DNA of 40,645 nucleotides from Actinomycetes bacterium (GTDB lineage Bacteria; Actinomycetota; Acidimicrobiia; Acidimicrobiales; RAAP-2). The position numbers and the translations under genes were made by a program. Below are positions 15,980 to 23,313 of this stretch, piece after piece. The stretch lies in the NCBI GenBank assembly GCA_021845725.1, contig JAJZVL010000023.1, positions 1 to 40,645 of the forward strand. The letters are read 5' to 3'. The stretch's first letter is position 1. The number at the start of each line of letters is the position of its first letter. The notes beneath the pieces are model-generated. The model did no database searches. It had not been told where the DNA came from and worked only from the letters and a program-made list of their open reading frames with translations.

Positions 15980-18442
15980 TCAGCGCAACGTGGCGCCCGT
16001 CGCTGCCTCCGCCGCGTCGATGGCCGCCCGTCGGAGCCGCCCGACCTCGTCGTCGGTGAGCGTGCGGTCGGGAGCGGAGAACCGCAGCCGGAACGCCAGG
16101 CTTCGATGTCCCTCGGGCATCCCCGGGCCTCGGTAGACGTCGAAGAGGCGCGCCGACTCGAGGAGGTCGCCCCCCGCGGCAACGAGGGCGGCTTCGACCT
16201 TCGCGGCGGGCACCCCGTCGGCGACGACCAAGGCGAGGTCCACGTCCGAGGACGGGAACCGGCTGATCGTCCGTGCCGCTGACGGCCTCCGCGAGGCGAC
16301 GTTCGGATCGAGCACCAGCCCGAGATCCACTTCGAGCCAGCCGACCCGGCCGCCCTCGTACCCGAAGGCTGCCGCGACCTCGGGGTCCACCTCCCCGAGC
16401 GCTCCGATCGGCGTCGACCCTCCGTGCCCCCGCGCGACCAGCCGCGCGGCACGCGTCGGGTGCAAGCCGGGGATCGACCCGTCGGCGACGACATCGACGG
16501 CGTCGAGGTGCAGCGCTTCTGCGAGCACACGCCACACGGCGACCGCGTGGCGCGCATCGTCACCGGCACTCGCCAGCACCGCGGCGAGCAGCTCGTGCTC
16601 GCCCGGGAGCACCGCTTCCTGCGTGCCGCCGGAGCCGCCCCGCGCCCCGCGCCCTTCGACGTCGGGGTGCGAGAAGACGGTCCCGATCTCGAAGAGCCGC
16701 ACGTCTCCTTGCCGGCGGTTCGCGTTCCACGCCAGCGCACGGACGAGCCCCGGGAGCATCGATCGACGGAGCCAGGCTTCTTCTTTCACGATCGGGTTCG
16801 ACACCCGGACCGCTGGGCCGAAGAGCCCCATCGCTCGGTGGTCCGCGTCGTCGACGAGGCTCGGCGTCCACGCCTCGTAGGCTCCGACGCCGCACATCGC
16901 GTCGGCGACCAGGCGCCGGTCCTTCTGGTGCTGCGTGAGGCCGCCGGGCTCCGGCCAAGCCGGCTGGCGTCCCGGGATCTGCGAGTACCCGTAGGTCCGG
17001 GCGATCTCCTCGATCACGTCCTCGACGCCGTAGGGCGCGGGTCGGATGTCGGGACGGTTGGTCGGGACGGTGACGAGGAGTCCTTCGTCGCCAGGCTCCG
17101 CCCCGAAGCCGATCGGCTCGAGGAGCGACGCCGCGCGGGCGACGTCGATGTCCACGCCCAGCACTGCCACGATGCGACGCGACGACACGAAGATGCGCTC
17201 GGGCTCGGGCACCGCGCCCCGCACGTCCAACTTGCCCGCCGCGCACGGAGCACCGACGAGCTCGCACACGCGGTCGACGGCCCGATCGATCCCCCACGGG
17301 TCACATCCTCGCTCGAAGCGCGCCGAGGCCTCCGTTCGCAGTCCCAGTCGCTTCGAGGTGCGGGCGATCGCCATCGGCGAGAAGTACGCGGCCTCGAGCG
17401 CAACGCGGGTCGTCGAGTCGGAGATCTCGCTCGACGCTCCGCCCATGATCCCGCCGATCCCGATGGGCGAACCCTCGGCATCACAGATGAGACAGTCCTC
17501 GCCGGTGTCCCCCAGCCCCCGTCCGGGCGTCCCGAGCGTCCGCTCGACCCCGTCGAGCGTGACGAGCCTCTCACCATGGCGCGCCCGCCGCACGAGCAGC
17601 CCCGCCCCGCCGAGCCGGTCGAGGTCGTAGGGGTGCGTGGGCTGGCCGAGCTCGAGCATCACGTAGTTGGAGGCGTCGACCACGTTGTTGATGGGGCGCA
17701 TTCCGGCCAGCAGCAGGCGGCGCGCCAGCCAGCGAGGCGACGGCGCGACGCGAACGCCTTCGAGCACCCCGACGACCATGCGCGGGCACAGGTCGAGAGC
17801 CTCGATCTCGAGCGACGCGAGCGCCTCGACGGGCGTTCCGAGCTCCAAGGCGGGCGCCGGGTCTGGGAGCGTGAACGCCAGCCCCAGCTTGCCCGCAAGG
17901 TCGCGCGCGACCCCTGCGACCGACCACGCGTCGGGGCGGTTGCCCTCTACGGTGATGTCGAAGACCACGTCCTCGGCGATGCCCAGGGCATCGGTGAGGG
18001 GCACACCGGGCCGGGCGCCCTCGACGTCGTTCAGCACCAGGATGCCTTCGTGGTCGTCGGAGAGGCCAAGCTCGCGTGCCGAGCACAGCATGCCGTTGGA
18101 CACCGCCCCCTTCATCGTGCGACGCCGGATCTCGACGTCGCCGGGAAGGACCGCCCCGACGGGCGCGAGCGGGACGAGGTCGCCGGGCGCGAAGTTCTGC
18201 GCCCCGCAGACCACCTCGAGGGGGCCTTGGCCGGCGTCGACCGTGACGAGGCGGATCCGGTCCGCGCCCGGGATCGCATCGACGCCTTCGACCAGTGCGA
18301 CCACGACGTCGCCGAGGCCCTCGCCGACGTGCTCGACCCCTTCGACCACGAGGCCGAGCTCGTCGAGCGTCGTGACGAGCCGGGACACCTCCGAGGTGTC
18401 GAACGCCGCGAAGTCGCGCAGCCAGCTGAGCGGGGTCTTCAT
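15980..18442 (-). CDS. pheT: Phenylalanyl-tRNA synthetase beta subunit
   Basis: 820 residues, standard bacterial length. Domains in order: N-terminal MKTPLSWLRDF, the OB-fold tRNA-binding region (about 40-150, with MKGAVSNGMLCSARELGL), B3/B4 editing (about 205-385), B5 (about 400-475), the catalytic-like core, and a C-terminal ferredoxin-fold anticodon-binding domain (about 725-818, SRFPSSDVDLALVV). It pairs with PheS, 10 bp upstream in the operon, as an alpha2-beta2 enzyme. Confidence 0.97.
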   Translation of the reverse strand: MKTPLSWLRDFAAFDTSEVSRLVTTLDELGLVVEGVEHVGEGLGDVVVALVEGVDAIPGADRIRLVTVDAGQGPLEVVCGAQNFAPGDLVPLAPVGAVLPGDVEIRRRTMKGAVSNGMLCSARELGLSDDHEGILVLNDVEGARPGVPLTDALGIAEDVVFDITVEGNRPDAWSVAGVARDLAGKLGLAFTLPDPAPALELGTPVEALASLEIEALDLCPRMVVGVLEGVRVAPSPRWLARRLLLAGMRPINNVVDASNYVMLELGQPTHPYDLDRLGGAGLLVRRARHGERLVTLDGVERTLGTPGRGLGDTGEDCLICDAEGSPIGIGGIMGGASSEISDSTTRVALEAAYFSPMAIARTSKRLGLRTEASARFERGCDPWGIDRAVDRVCELVGAPCAAGKLDVRGAVPEPERIFVSSRRIVAVLGVDIDVARAASLLEPIGFGAEPGDEGLLVTVPTNRPDIRPAPYGVEDVIEEIARTYGYSQIPGRQPAWPEPGGLTQHQKDRRLVADAMCGVGAYEAWTPSLVDDADHRAMGLFGPAVRVSNPIVKEEAWLRRSMLPGLVRALAWNANRRQGDVRLFEIGTVFSHPDVEGRGARGGSGGTQEAVLPGEHELLAAVLASAGDDARHAVAVWRVLAEALHLDAVDVVADGSIPGLHPTRAARLVARGHGGSTPIGALGEVDPEVAAAFGYEGGRVGWLEVDLGLVLDPNVASRRPSAARTISRFPSSDVDLALVVADGVPAAKVEAALVAAGGDLLESARLFDVYRGPGMPEGHRSLAFRLRFSAPDRTLTDDEVGRLRRAAIDAAEAATGATLR

Positions 18443-18452
18443 CCCGGCGACG

Positions 18453-19505
18453 TCAGAACTGCCTCAGGAACCGGACGTCGTTCTCACCCAGCACACGGCT
18501 GTCGGCGATGACATGGCGCATCTGTGCGCACCGGTCGATCCCGAAGCCGAACGCGAACCCCGTCCACTCCTCGGGATCGATCCCGACGGCCGCGAAGACC
18601 GCCGGGTCCACCATCCCGCAACCGGCGAGCTCCACCCAGCCGGTCCCCGAGCAGGTGCGGCAGCCCTTGCCGCGACAGATCGTGCACGTCACCTCGACCT
18701 CTGCAGAGGGCTCGGTGAAGGGGAAGTAGCCGGGGCGCAGGCGCGAGTGGATGTCGGCGCCGAAGTACGCCGTCGTGAAGGTCTCGATCGTCCCGGCAAG
18801 GTCGGCGAAGGTGATGCCGTGGTCGACGACGAGCCCCTCGACCTGGTGGAACACCGGGAGGTGCCGCGCGTCGGCAGTCTCCCGGCGGTAGCAGCGGCCG
18901 GGGATCACCGCATGGATCGGTGGAGCCTGCTCCTCCATGAGGTGCACCTGCACCGGCGAGGTGTGCGTGCGCAGGACGACGGTCTCGGGCTGACCGAGAT
19001 CGAGGTAGAAGGTGTCCCACATGCTGCGAGCGGGATGCGCGGGCGGGATGTTGAGCGCCTCGAAGTTGTACCAGTCGGTCTCGGCCTCAGGCCCTTCGGC
19101 GACCGTGAACCCCATGGCGACGAACACGTCCTCGAGCTCGCGACGGGTCTGGTCCACCAGGTGCAGTCGCCCGCGCCTGATCACGGAGCAGACCTCGTCG
19201 TCGGTCACCTCGGTCAGGTCCAGGCGGTCCCGATCGAGCATCTCTGCGCGCTCTCGTGCCGCGAGCGCCGCCCCCCGCTCGGCCGCCAAGGCCTCGAGAT
19301 GGGTCCGAATCTCGTGAAGGATCTTGCCCGCGGCGCGCCGTTCCTCGGGGTCGAGCCCAGCGAGGTCGCGGTGGGCCGACGCGAGCGCGCTCCGCCTCCC
19401 CAGCACTGCCGTCTGGGCCTCGGCCAGCGCAGCGAGCGACGTCGCCGAGACGAGCGCGTCCGCGGCGTCACGCTCGATCTCTGCGAACCTCGCCGTGCCG
19501 ATCAC
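18453..19505 (-). CDS. pheS: Phenylalanyl-tRNA synthetase alpha subunit
   Basis: 350 residues from the GTG at 19505, which overlaps the preceding methyltransferase stop as GTGA; this gives the normal PheS length. It has the coiled-coil arm (about 1-100), class II motif 1 (MGFTVAEGPEAETDWYNFEALN), motif 2 (GRCYRRETADARHLPVFHQVEGL) and motif 3 (GFGFGIDRCAQMRH). A CTICRGKGCRTC segment (C-x2-C-x4-C-x2-C) forms a possible small metal-binding knuckle, seen in part of this family. Confidence 0.97.
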   Translation of the reverse strand: MIGTARFAEIERDAADALVSATSLAALAEAQTAVLGRRSALASAHRDLAGLDPEERRAAGKILHEIRTHLEALAAERGAALAARERAEMLDRDRLDLTEVTDDEVCSVIRRGRLHLVDQTRRELEDVFVAMGFTVAEGPEAETDWYNFEALNIPPAHPARSMWDTFYLDLGQPETVVLRTHTSPVQVHLMEEQAPPIHAVIPGRCYRRETADARHLPVFHQVEGLVVDHGITFADLAGTIETFTTAYFGADIHSRLRPGYFPFTEPSAEVEVTCTICRGKGCRTCSGTGWVELAGCGMVDPAVFAAVGIDPEEWTGFAFGFGIDRCAQMRHVIADSRVLGENDVRFLRQF

Positions 19506-20314
19506 CGCTGCATCGTAGATCGACGCGGCGCGGATCGGCGCTGGCGGAGCGCTTCGAAGCACAGCACCGCGCACGCCATCCCGACGTTGAGCGACTCGGC
19601 CCGTCCCGCCATCGCGATCCCCACCCGCCCGTCGAGAGGGAGTCCTCCAGGCAGGCCCCACGCCTCGTTGCCCAGCACCAGCGCGGTGGGCACCGACCAG
19701 TCGATCGTCGCGTAGTCCTCCCCTCCGGTGACAACCGCGCCGAGCCGGCGCAGACCCGCCGCCCCGAGGGTGTCCAGGGCTGTCGCGGTCGCTCCGGCGA
19801 GGACGAGGGGCACGTGGAACAGCGAGCCCGCCGACGCGCGCACGGTCTTCGGGTTGTATGGATCGACGGTGCCGCCGGCGCACACGACCGCGCTGGCACC
19901 CGAGGCGTCGGCGCTGCGAAGCACGGTGCCCGCGTTGCCGGGGTCCCGGACGTCGGCCATCACGACGACCAGCTCGGCGCCTTCGGGCACCGACGGGACG
20001 TCGACCATCGGGAAGACCCCGAGGAGCGGCTGGGGCGTCACCGTCGCGCCGACCCGTTCGACGACACCGGGGGCAAGCTCGAAGACGCGCGCGCCGACGT
20101 CGTGACCCAGCCCCACGACCTCAGCGAGACCGGCATCGGCGTCCGCAGCCCCGGCAGCGACATAGAGCGACTCGGGCACCACACCCGCGAGGATCCCCGT
20201 GCGAACGACCTCGACCCCCTCCGCGACGAACACACGCTCGGCCCGGCGGGCGGAGCGGCGCTCGAGCAGGCGCCGGATCCGGCGTACCCGCGGGTGTGCG
20301 TACGCGAGGCTCAG
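19502..20314 (-). CDS. SpoU/TrmH-family RNA 2'-O-methyltransferase
   Basis: SPOUT-fold methyltransferase: motif 1 [18 protein letters not shown], motif 2 [10 protein letters not shown] and motif 3 [19 protein letters not shown], with an N-terminal substrate-binding domain. The first standard start codon is GTG 20233, but family-like sequence ([20 protein letters not shown]) continues upstream of it without any ATG, GTG or TTG. I therefore extend to CTG 20314, which would overlap the rplT stop as CTGA, matching the GTGA/ATGA overlaps elsewhere. If CTG is not used, the protein starts at 20233 (243 residues). It sits between rplT and pheS, its usual place in many bacteria. The target RNA nucleotide is not predictable. 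Confidence 0.85.
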   Translation of the reverse strand: MSLAYAHPRVRRIRRLLERRSARRAERVFVAEGVEVVRTGILAGVVPESLYVAAGAADADAGLAEVVGLGHDVGARVFELAPGVVERVGATVTPQPLLGVFPMVDVPSVPEGAELVVVMADVRDPGNAGTVLRSADASGASAVVCAGGTVDPYNPKTVRASAGSLFHVPLVLAGATATALDTLGAAGLRRLGAVVTGGEDYATIDWSVPTALVLGNEAWGLPGGLPLDGRVGIAMAGRAESLNVGMACAVLCFEALRQRRSAPRRSTMQR

Positions 20315-20673
20315 GAGGGCTGCAGGGCCGCGCCTGCGACGGCGACGAGCGCTCCGAACGCGGCATCGTCGGTGACTGCCAGATCTGCGAGCACCTTGCG
20401 ATCCACGTGCACACCGGCCTCGTGGAGCCCGGCGATGAACCTGCTGTAGCTCATCCCGTGCAACCGGGCGGCCGCGTTGATTCGCTGGATCCAGAGCCTT
20501 CGAAAGTCCCCCTTGCGCGCGCGCCGGTCGCGGTACGCGTACTGCATGGAGTGGAGCACCTGCTCGTTCGCGGCGCGGTACGTGCGGCTCTTGTTCCCGT
20601 AGTACCCCTTGGCCTGCTCCAGGATCGCGCGGTGGTGCTTACGGCCGTGGACGGCACGCTTCACTCGGGCCAT
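20311..20673 (-). CDS. rplT: 50S ribosomal protein L20
   Basis: 120 residues, beginning [18 protein letters not shown] and containing [19 protein letters not shown] and [22 protein letters not shown], all typical of bL20. It binds 23S rRNA early in assembly. It is the third gene of the conserved infC-rpmI-rplT operon and lies 13 bp after rpmI. Confidence 0.98.
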   Translation of the reverse strand: MARVKRAVHGRKHHRAILEQAKGYYGNKSRTYRAANEQVLHSMQYAYRDRRARKGDFRRLWIQRINAAARLHGMSYSRFIAGLHEAGVHVDRKVLADLAVTDDAAFGALVAVAGAALQPS

Positions 20674-20686
20674 GGCTGCTCCCCTC

Positions 20687-20881
20687 TCAGATGCCGAGCA
20701 TGCGCTTCACGCGCCGCTCGTCTCCGCCGGCGAAGTCCCTCTCACGTGACAGTCGCCGGGTCCGAACACTGCTCTTCTTCTCGAGCAGGTGCGACCGGTT
20801 CTGCTGACGGCGGCGCAGGCGACCCGTCCCCGTGATCTTCACGCGCTTGGCCGCGCCCCTGTCCGACTTCATCTTCGGCAT
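20687..20881 (-). CDS. rpmI: 50S ribosomal protein L35
   Basis: 64 residues, strongly basic, [22 protein letters not shown] with the later [10 protein letters not shown] segment, as expected for bL35. It is between infC and rplT, 22 bp after infC. Confidence 0.97.
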   Translation of the reverse strand: MPKMKSDRGAAKRVKITGTGRLRRRQQNRSHLLEKKSSVRTRRLSRERDFAGGDERRVKRMLGI

Positions 20882-20903
20882 GTCGTTCCCTTGTTCCTGG
20901 GGT

Positions 20904-21512
20904 TCATTCCTGGGGTTCCTCGTGCGGTTCCTCGGTGCTCGCGCCGTCGTGATCCTGGTGGTGCTGGCGCGCAGCCGCCGATTGCTTGGCTCGCTTGTCT
21001 GGAGCGAGGACCATCACCATGTTCCGGCCGTCGAGCCGGGGCTCGGCCTCGACCTTGGCCGCGCCGTCCATCTGCTCGGCGATGCGATCCAGGATCCGCT
21101 TGCCGAGCTCGGGGTGGAAGACCTCCCGCCCTCGGAACATGATCGTGATCTTGACCTTGTGGCCGTCGTCGAGGAACTTCGCCACCTGCCGGGTCTTGGT
21201 CTCGAAGTCGCCCGACCCGATCTTCGGCCGGTACTTCATCTCCTTCAGCCCGACGTGAACGGTCTTGCGCCGGCTCTCCTTGGCCCGCTGTGCCTCGTCG
21301 AACTTGAACTTTCCGTAGTCCATGATCCGACAGACCGGCGGGCTCGCCATGGGGGCGACTTCGACCAAGTCCATGTCGAGTCCCCTGGCGATGCTCAGCG
21401 CCTCGGGCAGCGGCTTGATCCCGAGCTGCTGCCCGTCGGGGTCCACGAGGCGGACCTCGCGGGCTCGGATGCGGTCGTTGATCCGGTGCTCAGGTGCAGC
21501 GGCGGTGACTAT
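20904..21512 (-). CDS. infC: Translation initiation factor IF-3
   Basis: About 202 residues. The N-domain (EHRINDRIRAREVRLVDPDG, DLVEVAPMASPPVCRIMDYGKFKF) and C-domain (KEMKYRPKIGSGDFETKTRQVAKFL, KVKITIMFRGRE) are complete, with a Gln/His/Glu-rich C-terminal tail. IF-3 binds the 30S subunit and rejects wrong initiation. Homology begins around residue VTAAAPEHRIN and no ATG/GTG/TTG lies there; the codon in position is ATA (21512-21510) with an AGAGAGGA ribosome site about 9 bases upstream. A rare AUA/AUU-type start is known for infC in other bacteria and allows IF-3 autoregulation, so I take ATA as the likely start. A GTG at 21617 would add 35 residues unlike the family. Confidence 0.95.
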   Translation of the reverse strand: MVTAAAPEHRINDRIRAREVRLVDPDGQQLGIKPLPEALSIARGLDMDLVEVAPMASPPVCRIMDYGKFKFDEAQRAKESRRKTVHVGLKEMKYRPKIGSGDFETKTRQVAKFLDDGHKVKITIMFRGREVFHPELGKRILDRIAEQMDGAAKVEAEPRLDGRNMVMVLAPDKRAKQSAAARQHHQDHDGASTEEPHEEPQE

Positions 21513-21667
21513 GCGGCATCGTCCTCTCTGTCTCGGGCCGGCGGTCTTTCCGCGACCATCATCGTGCAAGCGAAGCCATACCCGATCGGGCAATGCCGAA
21601 TCGACCCGGCGCACCACGAGTGGCCGGGTGGAGACCCTTCATGGCGGGCCCCGCTTCCTCGGTTGCA

Positions 21668-21680
21668 TAGGCTACCAGCA
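21668..21680 (+). promoter_or_regulatory. Candidate -10 element of a leaderless transcript
   Basis: TAGGCT (21668-21673) lies seven bases before the ATG of the next gene, and no ribosome site precedes that ATG, so the mRNA may start at or next to the start codon. The same TAGGCT hexamer recurs at 28173-28178 (plus strand) and 33427-33422 (minus strand). The rest of the divergent region 21513-21667 shows no further feature that I recognise. Confidence 0.4.
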
Positions 21681-22147
21681 TGAGCCTGTGGACCCCATCA
21701 GGGGAGCATCCGGTCGGCCGCGACCAGCCGGACGAGCGGGCCGGTGGTCGCAGCAGGGGGGGCGTCGGGGGTCCTGAGAGCCACGGCGCGACGCCGGCTG
21801 CCGGGCACGACGCAGGGAGTGCAGGCACCGGCGAAGGCGGCCCGGCGGATGCCGACCTCGACGCGCTGCGGCGGCAGCTCGCCGAAGCGCCGGCCGACGT
21901 CGTCGTGGCCAACCACTGCTACGGGCTCTTCGAGCTCGCCGCCGTCTACCTGTCGGGCTCGCCGCCACACCTCGACGGCGCCCGCCTCGCCATCGACGCA
22001 CTCGGCTTCCTCGTCGACGGGCTGGGTGAGCGCCTGGGTGAGGCACACCCGTCGCTGCGCGACGCGCTGGCGCAGATCCGGCTCGCCTTCGTCCAGATCG
22101 CCGCGGCACAGGAGACCGCGCCGGGCAACGGGGCGGCCTCGACCTAG
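21680..22147 (+). CDS. Small infC-adjacent protein, DUF1844-like C-terminal half
   Basis: 155 residues. The first ~55 are low-complexity, Gly/Pro/acidic and probably disordered (MSLWTPSGEHPVGRDQPDER). The remainder is predicted helical: a region around VVANHCYGLFELAAVYLSGSPPHLDGARLAIDALGFLVDGLGERLGEAHPSLRDALAQIRLAFVQI resembles, in spacing and residues, the DUF1844 proteins found beside infC in actinobacteria. Function unknown. It is divergent from infC and its TAG stop shares the palindromic CTAG with the arsM stop on the other strand. Confidence 0.7.
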   Translation: MSLWTPSGEHPVGRDQPDERAGGRSRGGVGGPESHGATPAAGHDAGSAGTGEGGPADADLDALRRQLAEAPADVVVANHCYGLFELAAVYLSGSPPHLDGARLAIDALGFLVDGLGERLGEAHPSLRDALAQIRLAFVQIAAAQETAPGNGAAST

Positions 22148-22998
22148 CCCGCCTGGCCGAGCCGCGCCCGGATGACGGCTGCGACGGCATGCGTGTGCAC
22201 GCGACGGGTCTCGACGATCCCGACGTCCTCGAAGCCCGCGTCGGCCAGCGCGGACCGGTAGTCGGCTTCGGTGAGCGCTCCGGCGATGCAGCCCGTCCAC
22301 GCGACCATGTCCGCACGGGTCCGAGGATCCATGCCCGGATCGGCGACCACGTCGGAGACCGCCAGCCGCCCGCCGGGACGGAGGACGCGGGCAGCCTCTT
22401 GCAACACCACCGACTTGTCTGCCGCCAGGTTGATCACGCAGTTCGAGATCACCACGTCGACACTGCCGTCGGAGAGCGGGATGTCCTCGAGGTAGCCCTC
22501 GAGGAGCTCGACGTTGTCGACCCCGGCTTCGGCGGCGTTGCGACGGGCGAGCGCGAGCATCTCGGGGGTCATGTCGAGCCCGATCGCCCTGCCCCCCGGC
22601 GCGACCCGCCGCGCGGCGATGAGCACGTCGGCACCGGCCCCGGACCCGAGGTCGAGGACGAGGACGACCTCGCCCGGATGCAGGTCGGCCACCGCGGTCG
22701 GCACGCCGCAGCCGAGCGACGCAGAGACGGCGTCGGGCAGGACGTCCCCATCGACCAGGCCCTCGTAGAGCACCGCCCCGAACACCTCCTGGCCTGTGGG
22801 GCCGCAAACACCGGGGGCCGACGCCGCCGACGGGCTGCAGCACGACGCGGCTGCGCTCGTCTCGGCCGCCGACGGGGCACAGCACGACGCGGCTGCCCCG
22901 GCATCTCCGCTGGCTGCGGCGGCTGCGGCGGCTGCGTAGCGACGCCGGACGACCGCTCGCACGTCGCGGTCGTCGTCCGACGTGGTCTCGTGTGGCAC
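22144..22998 (-). CDS. arsM: Arsenite S-adenosylmethionine methyltransferase
   Basis: About 284 residues. The SAM fold ([17 protein letters not shown] at 114-130, [10 protein letters not shown]) and three arsenic-binding cysteines characteristic of ArsM are present: Cys97 in SLGCGVP, Cys187 in SNCVINL and Cys237 in WTGCIAG. It would methylate As(III) to methylated, partly volatile forms. The N-terminus carries two CC pairs (39-40, 53-54) in a 14-residue tandem duplication, probably extra thiol ligands. The start is GTG 22998 with GAAAGG upstream. It is divergent from an ArsR regulator, and the two start codons overlap in the same 9 bp. Confidence 0.92.
   Translation of the reverse strand: MPHETTSDDDRDVRAVVRRRYAAAAAAAASGDAGAAASCCAPSAAETSAAASCCSPSAASAPGVCGPTGQEVFGAVLYEGLVDGDVLPDAVSASLGCGVPTAVADLHPGEVVLVLDLGSGAGADVLIAARRVAPGGRAIGLDMTPEMLALARRNAAEAGVDNVELLEGYLEDIPLSDGSVDVVISNCVINLAADKSVVLQEAARVLRPGGRLAVSDVVADPGMDPRTRADMVAWTGCIAGALTEADYRSALADAGFEDVGIVETRRVHTHAVAAVIRARLGQAG
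22823..22900 (-). repeat. 42-bp tandem duplication inside arsM
   Basis: GCCGCCGACGGG and the following CAGCACGACGCGGCTGC occur twice at a 42-bp period (copies start at 22823 and 22865), encoding two ASCC-x-PS blocks. The period is a multiple of three, so the frame is kept and the Cys-Cys pair is duplicated. Confidence 0.8.
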
Positions 22999-23277
22999 GG
23001 CACCTTTCTCGAGGTTGCCCTCAGGCTCAAGGCGCTCGCGGACCCCGTACGGATCAAGCTCCTCTCGCTGGTGCTCGCCGCCGGCTCCAGAGGTGCGCGC
23101 AACGTCGACCTCGCGCGCGACCTGCAGCTGACCGACGCGACGGTGAGCCATCACCTCGGTCAGCTCAGCCGGGCTGGCCTGTTGTCGGCGACCCGTCAGG
23201 GCACGAGCATCTACTACGCGGCTGATCGGCTCGCGCTGGGGGCGCTCGCGCGGGTCTTGGACCCCAACTGCTGCTGA
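22990..23277 (+). CDS. arsR: ArsR/SmtB-family metalloregulator with C-terminal Cys pair
   Basis: 95 residues from the GTG at 22990. It is a winged helix protein: LRLKALADPVRIKLLSLVL, then the recognition helix region LTDATVSHHLGQLSRAGLL, and a wing (TRQGTSIYYAA). The classical ELCVCDL thiolate motif in the DNA-binding helix is replaced by ARNVDLA; instead the protein ends DPNCC with Cys94-Cys95. That resembles the C-terminal cysteine site of the Acidithiobacillus ferrooxidans ArsR. The divergent arsM supports arsenite sensing. The start is uncertain: no ribosome site precedes GTG 22990, so a leaderless transcript is possible. Confidence 0.85.
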   Translation: MWHGTFLEVALRLKALADPVRIKLLSLVLAAGSRGARNVDLARDLQLTDATVSHHLGQLSRAGLLSATRQGTSIYYAADRLALGALARVLDPNCC

Positions 23278-23283
23278 GCGGCC

Positions 23284-23305
23284 CAGGGGCGGCGAGCTGC
23301 CCCGG
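23284..23305. terminator. Hairpin between convergent arsR and the xanthine dehydrogenase large subunit
   Basis: GGGGCGGC-GA-GCTGCCCC (23286-23303) can fold into a GC-rich stem with one G-T pair, in the 36-bp gap between two convergent genes. There is no T-run and the loop would have to open by a pair, so its activity as a terminator is uncertain. Confidence 0.35.
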
Positions 23306-23313
23306 TGAGTCGA

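Noticed and set aside
21513-21617. GTG 21617 as infC start
   Set aside because: It adds 35 residues unlike IF-3 and would start inside the probable promoter/leader.
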